A stretch of DNA of 64,000 bases from Pseudomonas sp. LFM046 (GTDB lineage Bacteria > Pseudomonadota > Gammaproteobacteria > Pseudomonadales > Pseudomonadaceae): contig NZ_JYKO02000001.1 of NCBI RefSeq assembly GCF_000949385.2, positions 5,416,678 to 5,480,677 on the forward strand. The letters are read 5' to 3'. The notes under the pieces are model-generated. The model did no database searches and had not been told where the DNA came from. It saw only the letters and a list, made by a program, of their open reading frames with translations. Positions within the stretch are counted from its first letter, which is position 1. Each line of letters opens with the position of its first letter. This document shows, in pieces, positions 56,801 through 64,000 of the stretch. Made by a program: the position numbers and the translations under genes.

Positions 56801-57864
56801 CTCCCGAGCAGTTTTCCGGCGCCGTACTCGACTGGTACGACCGCCACGGACGCAAGGACCTGCCCTGGCAGCAGGGCATCACCCCCTATCGCGTCTGGGT
56901 GTCCGAAATCATGCTGCAGCAGACCCAGGTCAGCACGGTGCTCGGCTACTTCGATCGCTTCATGGAGGCCCTGCCCACCGTGCAGGCCCTGGCAGCCGCG
57001 CCGGAAGACGAAGTGCTGCACCTCTGGACCGGACTTGGCTACTACACCCGCGCCCGCAACCTGCAGAAAACCGCGAAGAAGGTGGTGGCCGAGTACGGCG
57101 GTGAATTCCCCCGCGACGTCGAACGGCTCTCCGAGCTGCCCGGCATCGGCCGCTCCACCGCTGGCGCCATCGCCAGCCTGTCCATGGGCGTGCGCGCACC
57201 GATCCTCGACGGCAACGTGAAGCGGGTGCTGGCGCGCTACGTCGCCCAGGAGGGCTATCCGGGCGAGCCCAAGGTGGCCAAACAGCTCTGGGACGTGGCC
57301 GAACGCTTCACCCCTCACGCCAGGGTCAACCATTACACCCAGGCAATGATGGACCTCGGCGCCACCCTCTGCACCCGCAGCAAGCCCAGCTGCATGCTCT
57401 GCCCCCTGCAGAGCGGCTGCCGTGCGCACTTGCTCGGCCGGGAAACCGCCTATCCCGCCCCCAAACCACGCAAGGCACTGCCGCAGAAGCGCACCCTGAT
57501 GCCGCTCCTGGCCAGCCGAGATGGCGCCATCCTGCTTTACCGCCGCCCATCCAGCGGCCTCTGGGGCGGGCTCTGGAGCCTGCCGGAACTGGACGACCTC
57601 GACGCCCTCACCCCCCTGGCCAGCCAGCATGCACTGCGCCTCGGCGAGCGCCGCGAACTACCCGGCCTGACCCACACCTTCAGCCATTTCCAGCTGGCCA
57701 TCGAACCCTGGCTGGTCGAGGTGCAAGGCAGCGCCCCCGTCGTGGCCGAGGGCGACTGGCTCTGGTATAACCTCGCCACCCCGCCGCGCCTGGGGCTAGC
57801 CGCTCCGGTGAAGAAGCTGCTCAAACGCGCGGCCGATGTACTGAATGCAGGAGAGACGAAATGA
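56797..57864 (+). CDS. mutY: A/G-specific adenine glycosylase MutY
   Basis: This 355-residue DNA repair enzyme removes adenine opposite 8-oxoguanine. It has the helix-hairpin-helix region [14 protein letters not shown] with the catalytic Asp in [10 protein letters not shown] to its C-side. A [4Fe-4S] cluster motif Cys-X6-Cys-X2-Cys-X5-Cys lies near residues 192-208, and a C-terminal Nudix-like domain recognises 8-oxoguanine. It is coupled to asmA upstream and to yggX downstream by 4-base overlaps. Confidence 0.97.
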   Translation: MTPEQFSGAVLDWYDRHGRKDLPWQQGITPYRVWVSEIMLQQTQVSTVLGYFDRFMEALPTVQALAAAPEDEVLHLWTGLGYYTRARNLQKTAKKVVAEYGGEFPRDVERLSELPGIGRSTAGAIASLSMGVRAPILDGNVKRVLARYVAQEGYPGEPKVAKQLWDVAERFTPHARVNHYTQAMMDLGATLCTRSKPSCMLCPLQSGCRAHLLGRETAYPAPKPRKALPQKRTLMPLLASRDGAILLYRRPSSGLWGGLWSLPELDDLDALTPLASQHALRLGERRELPGLTHTFSHFQLAIEPWLVEVQGSAPVVAEGDWLWYNLATPPRLGLAAPVKKLLKRAADVLNAGETK

Positions 57865-58133
57865 CCCGCACCGTGATGTGCCGCAAATTCAAAGAGGAAC
57901 TGCCGGGCCTGGAGCGTCCGCCGTATCCGGGCGCCAAGGGCGAGGACATCTTCAATAACGTCTCCAAGAAAGCCTGGGACGAGTGGCAGGCCCACCAGAC
58001 CATGCTGATCAACGAGCGTCGCCTGAACATGATGAACGCCGAGGACCGCAAGTTCCTCCAGGCTGAAATGGACAAGTTTCTCTCCGGTGAGGAATACGCC
58101 CAGGCCGAGGGTTATGTCCCCCCGAGCGCGTAA
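57861..58133 (+). CDS. yggX: Fe(2+)-trafficking protein YggX
   Basis: This 90-residue protein starts [21 protein letters not shown] and contains [20 protein letters not shown], both signatures of the YggX family, which protects iron-sulfur enzymes against oxidation. The conserved Cys is at residue 7. Its start overlaps the mutY stop, a conserved pairing with the iron-sulfur protein MutY. Confidence 0.97.
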   Translation: MTRTVMCRKFKEELPGLERPPYPGAKGEDIFNNVSKKAWDEWQAHQTMLINERRLNMMNAEDRKFLQAEMDKFLSGEEYAQAEGYVPPSA

Positions 58134-58209
58134 GCGCCCGAAAAAACTAAAAATTTTTTCGAAAGGGTGTTGACGAGGTGCCGGCAAATCCGTTTAATAG
58201 CGCCCCGTT

Positions 58210-58285
58210 GCCCAGGTAGCTCAGTCGGTAGAGCAGGGGATTGAAAATCCCCGTGTCGGCGGTTCGATTCCGTCCCTGGGCACCA
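58210..58285 (+). tRNA. tRNA-Phe (anticodon GAA)
   Basis: The 76 bases form the full cloverleaf: acceptor GCCCAGG with CCTGGGC, D arm AGCTCAGTCGGTAGAGC, anticodon stem GGGGA/TCCCC with loop TTGAAAA (GAA at 58243-58245), T arm with GGTTCGATTCC and encoded CCA at the 3' end. A terminator follows at 58299-58327. Confidence 0.98.
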
Positions 58286-58298
58286 CTAATACCGTCAG

Positions 58299-58327
58299 AA
58301 AGCCCCGGCCATGTGCTGGGGCTTTTT
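58299..58327 (+). terminator. Intrinsic terminator of tRNA-Phe
   Basis: AAAGCCCC and GGGGC pair around an 11-base loop, followed by TTTTTGTTTT. Confidence 0.9.
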
Positions 58328-58479
58328 GTTTTCCACCCCTTCCCTCTTCGCCTCCGCGAGCCCTTCAGGCACAAAGCGGGAGGCGCTGCTAACCTCTCAG
58401 CAAAACTCCGAACCCTGTTATGAGCGCCGGACCGGAACCGCTCCTGGCGGGGCCGATCCTGTGGGCACGGGAGCGCTGA

Positions 58480-59031
58480 ATGAAAGGGATAGTCTTCAAC
58501 CTGCTCGAAGAAGTGGTCATCCGGCACCAGGGCGAGGATGCCTGGGATGCCCTGCTGGAAGGCGCAGGGCTGGATGGTGCGTACACCTCCCTCGGCAGTT
58601 ACCCGGACGAACATATGTACCGGCTGGTGGGCGCAGCCTCCGAAGCGCTCGGGATGCCGCCCTTCGATGTGCTGCGATGGTTCGGCCGGGAAGCCATGCC
58701 ATCGCTGGCCCTCCGCTACCCAGCCTATTTCAGCACCCACGACTCAACCCGCTCCTTCGTCCTCAGCGTCAATTCCATCATCCATCCCGAAGTCCGCAAG
58801 ATTTATCCGGGGGCCGACGTGCCCACCTTCGGCTTCAGAGATGAGCCGGACGGTTCGCTGCATATGACCTACCGTTCCCCCCGGCGACTCTGCGCCCTGG
58901 CCCAGGGCTTCATCGAAGGTGCCGCCATCCATTTCAACGAGACGCTCGACTTCGAGCACCTGGACTGCATGCATCGCGGAGATCCGGAGTGCCGCTGTCG
59001 GATCACCTTCCACGACAAACGCCCGAGCTGA
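58480..59031 (+). CDS. H-NOX heme nitric oxide-binding sensor protein
   Basis: This 183-residue protein is a stand-alone H-NOX (HNOB) domain. The proximal heme ligand is His102 in NSIIHPEV, and the porphyrin-clamping YxSxR motif is Tyr131-Ser133-Arg135 (YRSPR), both at the canonical residue numbers. The position of the oxygen-binding Tyr140 is Leu here, which points to NO rather than O2 as ligand. An extra Cys-rich end (DCMHRGDPECRCRITF) could bind zinc, as in other H-NOX proteins. It has a GGGAG ribosome-binding site and is followed after six bases by a cyclic di-GMP enzyme, its likely partner. Confidence 0.93.
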   Translation: MKGIVFNLLEEVVIRHQGEDAWDALLEGAGLDGAYTSLGSYPDEHMYRLVGAASEALGMPPFDVLRWFGREAMPSLALRYPAYFSTHDSTRSFVLSVNSIIHPEVRKIYPGADVPTFGFRDEPDGSLHMTYRSPRRLCALAQGFIEGAAIHFNETLDFEHLDCMHRGDPECRCRITFHDKRPS

Positions 59032-59037
59032 CCCACC

Positions 59038-61041
59038 ATGGACCGCCCCACCCGAAAGGACTCGGAAGCCGACAAGCTGCGACGACGCCTGCAGCGCGAG
59101 CATCAGGCGCGCCTGGAAGCGGAGCTGATCGCCGAGCACGGCCTGCGCGAGCTCTATGAAAAGCAGCAGCAGCTCCAGTTGCTGGAGTCCATCGCCGATG
59201 CCGCCAACGGCGCTGCATCAGTGGCAGATGGACTGAGCTTCACCGTCAACAGCATTTGCCAGTTCACCAACTGGAAAATCGGCCACGCCTACCTGACCAC
59301 CCACGTAGAAGGGGAACCGCGCCTGCGCTCGACTGGAATCTGGCATTACGCCGACGAACCACGCTTTCTGAACTTCCGGGCGGTGACCGAGGCGATGGAG
59401 TTCGCCCCCGGCCTTGGCCTGCCGGGACGCGTCCTCGCGAGTGCGGCTCCAGCCTGGATCAGCAACATCCCGCAGAGTCCGGAGTTCTGCCGCATTGATG
59501 CCGCGGAGCAGGCCAGGCTGAAGGCCGCGGCGGCCTTCCCGGTGCTGGTGGGCAGTGAGGTGGTCGGCGTGCTGGAGTTCTTTGCCGACAGCGTGCTGGA
59601 GCCGGATGAAAAGCTGCTGCATCTGATGGCGCAGATCGGCGTGCAGATGGGCCGGGTAGTGGAACGCAAGCGCGTCGAAGAGCAATTGATCGATGCCTTC
59701 CACGACCCGCTGACCGGCCTGCCCAACCGCGCACTCTTCGCCGACCGGCTGTCCCGCGCCGTGGCTCGTGGCAACCGGCATCGGGAATCGACCTTCGCGG
59801 TGCTCTTCATCGACCTGGATCGCTTCAAGCTGGTCAACGACAGCCTCGGCCACCTGGCCGGCGACCTGCTCATCATCCAGGTCGCCGCGCGCCTTGGGGC
59901 CTGCCTCAGGCAGACCGACACCCTGGCGCGGATGGGCGGTGACGAATTCACCATCCTGCTGGACGACGTCGACGACGCCGACTCCCCGGTGCGGGTCGCC
60001 GAGCGCCTGATGGCCGCGCTGGAGCCGCCCTTCTTCATCAATGGCGAGCAGCTCTATATCAGCGCCAGCATCGGCATCGCGCCGAGCGACCTCGGCTATG
60101 AATCGGCGGCGGAAATCCTCCGCCATGCGGACCTCGCCATGTATCGCGCCAAGACCCTGGGCAAGCATCGCTTCGAACTCTTCGACCGCAGCATGCAGGA
60201 AGTGGCCGTGGAGCGCCTGACGCTGGAGAACCAACTGCGCCAGGCCCTGCACAACGGCGAATTCGTCCTGCACTACCAGCCCATCGTCCGGCTAACAGGC
60301 GAGCAGATCGTGGGCGTGGAAGCCCTGGTGCGCTGGCAGAAATCTGCCACCGAACGGGTATATCCCGGCGACTTCATCCAGGTGGCCGAGGACACCGGCC
60401 TGATCCTGCCCCTCGGCCTCTGGGTACTACGGGAAGCCTGCACCACCATGGCCCGCTGGCACCGGGAATATCCCCGTCCCGATCCCCTGACGGTGAGCGT
60501 GAACCTCTCGGCTCGCCAGTTCGCCCAGCACGACCTGGTGCTGCAGGTGGGCAGCATCATCGTCGAAACCGGAATTCGCCCGGACTGCGTGCGCCTCGAG
60601 ATAACCGAAAGCGTGTCCATGGCCGACTCCGAGCGCACCGCTACGGTGCTGAACCAGCTCCATGAACTGGGCGTGCGCATCAGCATCGATGACTTCGGCA
60701 CCGGCTACTCCTCCCTGAGCTACCTGCACCGCTTCCGCATGGATGTCCTGAAGATCGACCGTTCCTTCGTGACCCAGCTCGACCAGTGCCCGGAAGGCCG
60801 GCAAATCGTGCAGACCATCCTCAGCCTGGCCCGCAACCTGGGCATCGAAGCGGTCGCCGAAGGCGTCGAAACGGCCAAACACCTGGCGATCCTCAAGTCC
60901 CTGGACTGCGACTTCGGCCAGGGCTACTTCTTCGCCCGGCCACTATCCGCTGCCGCGTTCGCCTTGTTGCTGGAAGACAGGTCCTCGCTTGCCGGGCAAA
61001 AAGCGACCGATTCGTCACCTTCCGCCCCGCAATCCAGATAA
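59038..61041 (+). CDS. GAF-GGDEF-EAL cyclic di-GMP enzyme, H-NOX partner
   Basis: This 667-residue protein has an N-terminal coiled-coil (about 10-50), a GAF domain (about 55-205), a GGDEF domain with an intact MGGDEF (300-304) and an RxxD inhibitory site, and an EAL domain starting at Glu428 (EALVRWQ). The EAL catalytic set is complete: NLSARQF, RLEITES, DDFGTGYSS, LKIDRSF, EAVAEGVET. Both synthesis and breakdown of cyclic di-GMP are possible. In Shewanella and Legionella, H-NOX binds such a partner and alters its activity on NO, changing biofilm formation. There is no transmembrane segment. Confidence 0.93.
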   Translation: MDRPTRKDSEADKLRRRLQREHQARLEAELIAEHGLRELYEKQQQLQLLESIADAANGAASVADGLSFTVNSICQFTNWKIGHAYLTTHVEGEPRLRSTGIWHYADEPRFLNFRAVTEAMEFAPGLGLPGRVLASAAPAWISNIPQSPEFCRIDAAEQARLKAAAAFPVLVGSEVVGVLEFFADSVLEPDEKLLHLMAQIGVQMGRVVERKRVEEQLIDAFHDPLTGLPNRALFADRLSRAVARGNRHRESTFAVLFIDLDRFKLVNDSLGHLAGDLLIIQVAARLGACLRQTDTLARMGGDEFTILLDDVDDADSPVRVAERLMAALEPPFFINGEQLYISASIGIAPSDLGYESAAEILRHADLAMYRAKTLGKHRFELFDRSMQEVAVERLTLENQLRQALHNGEFVLHYQPIVRLTGEQIVGVEALVRWQKSATERVYPGDFIQVAEDTGLILPLGLWVLREACTTMARWHREYPRPDPLTVSVNLSARQFAQHDLVLQVGSIIVETGIRPDCVRLEITESVSMADSERTATVLNQLHELGVRISIDDFGTGYSSLSYLHRFRMDVLKIDRSFVTQLDQCPEGRQIVQTILSLARNLGIEAVAEGVETAKHLAILKSLDCDFGQGYFFARPLSAAAFALLLEDRSSLAGQKATDSSPSAPQSR

Positions 61042-61288
61042 CCATTTGATTATCAAAGAGAAACTAACTTGAACGACACAAAGCCGCGCCGCCCGTGCCC
61101 TGCAGCGCAATTCCGGGCCTTTTTAGATACCGCGACAAGCAACTGCAGCGATGCGACAACCTTTCCCGCGGCGCCATTTCAGCGCTCCCGGCACGCTTGG
61201 CGCCTGGCGAAGCGCTATGCTAGCTTCCCCCATCGCCAGGAAGGCCGCCCCACCGCCAGAGTGCCCCCGAACAATAAGAGGACCCCCC
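61042..61288. other. Intergenic region before the amino acid ABC operon
   Basis: The region holds a perfect TTTGAT-T-ATCAAA palindrome (61045-61057) just after the c-di-GMP gene. I see no convincing promoter pair and no conserved small gene. An open frame from 61069 lacks family signs. Confidence 0.4.
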
Positions 61289-62062
61289 ATGGCCCAAGCC
61301 ACGCCAGCGCTTGAAATCCGCAACCTGCACAAACGCTACGGCGATCTCGAAGTGCTCAAGGGCATCTCCCTCACCGCCAATGACGGTGATGTGATCTCCA
61401 TCCTCGGCTCCTCCGGTTCCGGCAAATCCACCTTCCTGCGCTGCATCAACCTGCTGGAGAACCCGCACGAGGGCCAGATCCTGGTGGCCGGCGAGGAACT
61501 CAAGCTGAAGCCGAACCGCACCGGCGAGTTGGTAGCCGCCGACAGCAAACAGATCAATCGCATGCGCAGCGAGATCGGCTTCGTCTTCCAGAATTTCAAC
61601 CTCTGGCCGCACATGACGGTGCTCGACAACATCATCGAAGCACCGCGCCGCGTGCTCGGCCAGAGCAGGGCCGAGGCCACCGAAATGGCCGAAGCCCTGC
61701 TGGCCAAGGTCGGCATCGCCGACAAGCGCCACGTGTACCCCACCCAGCTTTCCGGCGGCCAGCAACAGCGCGCCGCGATCGCCCGCACCCTGGCCATGCA
61801 GCCCAAGGTGATCCTGTTCGACGAACCCACCTCGGCGCTCGACCCCGAGATGGTCCAGGAAGTGCTTAACGTGATCCGCGCGCTGGCCGAGGAAGGCCGC
61901 ACCATGCTGCTGGTCACCCATGAAATGAACTTCGCCCGGAACGTTTCCAGCGAAGTGGTATTCCTTCACCAGGGGCTGGTAGAAGAGCAGGGACCGCCGC
62001 AGCAGGTATTTGACAACCCGCAGTCGGCACGCTGTAAACAATTCATGTCCAGCAATCGCTAA
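61289..62062 (+). CDS. Polar amino acid ABC transporter, ATP-binding subunit (HisP-like)
   Basis: This 257-residue ATPase has Walker A GSSGSGKST near residue 40, the Q-loop FVFQNFNLWPHMTVLDN, the signature LSGGQQQR and Walker B VILFDEPTSALDP. The NLWPHMTVLDN segment is typical of HisP/ArgT-type transporters. It drives import through the two permeases at 62882 and 63574. The ATG at 61289 with AGAGGA upstream is preferred to an in-frame ATG at 61151. Confidence 0.94.
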   Translation: MAQATPALEIRNLHKRYGDLEVLKGISLTANDGDVISILGSSGSGKSTFLRCINLLENPHEGQILVAGEELKLKPNRTGELVAADSKQINRMRSEIGFVFQNFNLWPHMTVLDNIIEAPRRVLGQSRAEATEMAEALLAKVGIADKRHVYPTQLSGGQQQRAAIARTLAMQPKVILFDEPTSALDPEMVQEVLNVIRALAEEGRTMLLVTHEMNFARNVSSEVVFLHQGLVEEQGPPQQVFDNPQSARCKQFMSSNR

Positions 62063-62080
62063 AACACGGAGCAAGATCGC

Positions 62081-62833
62081 ATGAAGAACTACAAGAAGAT
62101 TCTGCTGGCTGCTGCAGCCACTCTCGCTTTCGGCACCAGCGCCGTTGCCGCCGACAAGCTGAAGATCGGCACCGAAGGCGCCTACCCGCCCTTCAACCTC
62201 ATCGACGCCAGCGGCCAGGTCGGCGGCTTCGACGTTGAGATCGCCCAGGCCCTCTGCGCCAAGATGAAGGCCGAGTGCGAAGTGGTCACCTCCGACTGGG
62301 ACGGCATCATCCCCGCCCTGAACGCCAAGAAGTTCGACTTCATCGCCGCCTCCATGTCCATCACTGAAGAGCGCAAGCAGGCCGTCGACTTCACCGACCC
62401 CTACTACACCAACAAGCTGCAGTTCATCGCTCCGAAAGGCAGTGACTTCAAGACCGACAAGGCCAGCCTGAAAGGCAAGGTGATCGGCGCCCAGCGCGCC
62501 ACCATCGCCGGTACCTGGCTGGAGGACAACATGTCCGACGTGGTGGACATCAAGCTCTACGACACCCAGGAAAACGCCTACCTTGACCTGTCCTCCGGCC
62601 GCGTCGACGGCGTGCTGGCCGACAAGTTCGTGAACTGGGAATGGCTCAAGAGCGATGCCGGCAAGGACTTCGAGTTCAAGGGCGAGCCGGTGTTCGACAA
62701 CGACAAGATCGGCATCGCCGTGCGCAAGGGTGACCCGCTGCGCGAGCGCATCAATGCCGCACTGAAGGAAATCGTCGCTGACGGCACCTACAAGAAGATC
62801 AACGACAAGTACTTCCCCTTCAGCATCTACTGA
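62081..62833 (+). CDS. Polar amino acid-binding periplasmic protein (ArgT/HisJ-like)
   Basis: This 250-residue binding protein has a signal peptide ending near SAVAADK and the family 3 fold: LKIGTEGAYPPFN, GFDVEIAQALCAKM with a Cys pair (CAKMKAEC) that forms the typical disulfide, SWDGIIPAL-like DWDGIIPAL, AASMSITEERKQAVDFTDPYY. It closely resembles lysine/arginine/ornithine- and histidine-binding proteins. The ligand is probably a basic amino acid or histidine. It lies 18 bases after the ATPase gene. Confidence 0.92.
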   Translation: MKNYKKILLAAAATLAFGTSAVAADKLKIGTEGAYPPFNLIDASGQVGGFDVEIAQALCAKMKAECEVVTSDWDGIIPALNAKKFDFIAASMSITEERKQAVDFTDPYYTNKLQFIAPKGSDFKTDKASLKGKVIGAQRATIAGTWLEDNMSDVVDIKLYDTQENAYLDLSSGRVDGVLADKFVNWEWLKSDAGKDFEFKGEPVFDNDKIGIAVRKGDPLRERINAALKEIVADGTYKKINDKYFPFSIY

Positions 62834-62881
62834 CCTGCCCGTCCGGTGCCGCCCGCTGGCGGCACCGGCGCCTGAACCCTC

Positions 62882-63577
62882 ATGAACCTGAACCTCTACG
62901 GATTCGGCCCGGCCCTGGCCGCGGGCGCCCTCATGACCATCAAACTGGCGCTGTGCGCGCTGGCGGTGGGCTTGGTGCTCGGTCTGCTTGGTGCACTGGC
63001 CAGGACTTCTTCCATCAAGCCGCTGCAGTGGCTGGGTGGCACCTACTCCACCATCGTGCGCGGTGTGCCCGAGTTGCTCTGGGTACTGCTGATCTACTTC
63101 GGCACGGTCAACCTGATGCATGCCCTGGGTGAATGGTTCGGCAGGCCCGAACTGGAGCTCAATGCCTTCGCCGCCGGCACCATCGCCCTCGGCCTGTGCT
63201 TCGGCTCCTACGCCACCGAGGTCTTTCGCGGCGCCATCCTGGCCATCCCCAAGGGGCATCGCGAAGCCGGCATGGCCCTGGGGCTTTCCAGCGGTCGCAT
63301 CCTCTGGCGAGTGATCCTGCCGCAAATGTGGCGCATCGCCCTGCCGGGCCTGGGCAACCTGTTCATGATCCTGATGAAGGACACCGCACTGGTTTCCGTG
63401 ATCGGCCTCGAAGAGATCATGCGCCGCTCGCAGATCGCCGTAACCGCGAGCAAGCAGCCCTTCACCTTCTTCATGGTTGCCGCCTTCATCTACCTGGGCC
63501 TGACCATCCTCGCGATGATCGGCATGCATTGGCTTGAGAAGCGCGCGGGCCGCGGCTTCAAGCGGAGCGCAGCATGA
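62882..63577 (+). CDS. Polar amino acid ABC transporter permease (HisQ-like)
   Basis: This 231-residue permease has about five membrane helices and the EAA loop EAGMALGLSSGRILWRVILP that contacts the ATPase. The start of the family (FGPALAAGALMTIKLAL) is clear. Its stop overlaps the start of the second permease as ATGA. Confidence 0.93.
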   Translation: MNLNLYGFGPALAAGALMTIKLALCALAVGLVLGLLGALARTSSIKPLQWLGGTYSTIVRGVPELLWVLLIYFGTVNLMHALGEWFGRPELELNAFAAGTIALGLCFGSYATEVFRGAILAIPKGHREAGMALGLSSGRILWRVILPQMWRIALPGLGNLFMILMKDTALVSVIGLEEIMRRSQIAVTASKQPFTFFMVAAFIYLGLTILAMIGMHWLEKRAGRGFKRSAA

Positions 63578-64000
63578 ACTGGGAAATCATCCTCAAATAC
63601 CTGCCGCAGCTGGCCCAGGGCGCTGTCCTGACCCTGGAGCTGGTGGCCATCGCGGTGATCGCCGGCCTGATCCTGGCCATTCCCATGGGCATTGCGCGCT
63701 CCTCCAACCACTGGTACGTGCGCGCCCTGCCCTACAGCTACATCTTCTTCTTCCGTGGCACCCCGCTGCTGGTCCAGCTGTTCCTGGTCTACTACGGCCT
63801 GGCGCAGTTCGATGCGGTGCGCAAGGGACCGTTCTGGCCCTACCTGCGCGACCCCTTCTGGTGTGCGGTCATCACCATGACCCTGCACACCGCGGCCTAT
63901 ATCGCCGAGATCCTGCGTGGCGCCATCCAGGCGGTGCCGCCGGGCGAGATCGAAGCGGCGCGGGCCCTGGGCATGTCGCGCTTCCAGGCGTTGTTCTACA
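63574..64000 (+). CDS. Polar amino acid ABC transporter permease (HisM-like), truncated by the window
   Basis: About 142 codons are visible, from MNWEIILKYLP with helices LTLELVAIAVIAGLILAIP and the region FFFRGTPLLVQLFLVYYGL. The EAA loop begins (EIEAARALGMS) and the window ends. This is the second permease of the heterodimer. The frame is open to the last base, and the C-terminus lies outside the window. Confidence 0.92.
   Translation, partial: MNWEIILKYLPQLAQGAVLTLELVAIAVIAGLILAIPMGIARSSNHWYVRALPYSYIFFFRGTPLLVQLFLVYYGLAQFDAVRKGPFWPYLRDPFWCAVITMTLHTAAYIAEILRGAIQAVPPGEIEAARALGMSRFQALFY

Noticed and set aside
58210..61288. Integrated element with direct repeat of the tRNA-Phe 3' end
   Set aside because: I found no second copy of the GGTTCGATTCC...CCA end downstream and no integrase gene, so an attachment site cannot be supported, although the H-NOX genes may still be acquired.
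61069..61314. Small open frame before the amino acid ABC operon
   Set aside because: It overlaps the start of the ATPase gene, has a poor start and no recognisable features.

Overview
The window is a core chromosomal segment of a high-GC gammaproteobacterium, almost certainly a Pseudomonas. The evidence is gene content and order (hut cluster, fbp, typA-thiI-glnA, ntrBC, secB-grx-gpmI, ctpA, hisBHAF, mutY-yggX-tRNA-Phe). From memory this matches the PA5091-PA5155 stretch of P. aeruginosa PAO1, but a heme-NO-sensor/c-di-GMP pair, an AraC-type regulator with a secreted protein, and several repeats look lineage-specific. I cannot name the species.

Region 1 (1-14.9 kb) starts with the tail of an alpha/beta hydrolase and then carries a complete histidine utilisation (hut) locus. 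On the minus strand, hutU, an NCS1 transporter, hutH, an APC permease, hutW, hutV, hutI and hutG follow a sigma-54 promoter whose expected transcription start lies inside a perfect HutC operator. Upstream lie a hutX-like binding protein, hutD and hutC, and divergently hutF. HutF plus HutG make this the five-step route to glutamate and formate.

Region 2 (14.9-28.2 kb) holds a lipocalin lipoprotein and a small lipoprotein, a DUF924 protein, fbp, a membrane-anchored GGDEF diguanylate cyclase, a DUF3999/DUF2339 membrane pair, a YkgJ cysteine-cluster protein, a DUF808 protein, a secreted protein of unknown function and an AraC-type regulator with a receiver-like N-terminus. An 0.8-kb gene-poor stretch with repeats and a duplicated terminator follows.

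Region 3 (28.9-42.3 kb) is translation and nitrogen control: typA, thiI, glnA (sigma-54 promoter with two NtrC sites), a mechanosensitive channel, two DUF4124 paralogues, and ntrB-ntrC with an NtrC-type site at the promoter. Downstream of ntrC is a sigma-54 promoter followed by three ~130-bp tandem repeats, which I read as a homologue of the nitrogen-regulated small RNA NrsZ. A small membrane protein and trmL follow.

Region 4 (42.5-58.3 kb) contains secB, grxC, a YibN-like rhodanese protein, gpmI, an EnvC-like factor, ctpA, a divergent polysaccharide deacetylase, two tandem periplasmic binding proteins, hisF-hisA-(DUF2164)-hisH-hisB, a PanZ-like GNAT protein, an AsmA-family protein, mutY, yggX and tRNA-Phe.

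Region 5 (58.4-64 kb) has an H-NOX nitric-oxide sensor with a GAF-GGDEF-EAL protein immediately after tRNA-Phe, then a polar amino acid ABC transporter whose last permease runs off the window.

Intergenic spaces carry several copies of a REP-like inverted element. I found no CRISPR array, insertion sequence, prophage or wholly new system; the most rewarding items are the NrsZ-like RNA, the H-NOX/c-di-GMP pair and the layered nitrogen/carbon control sites.
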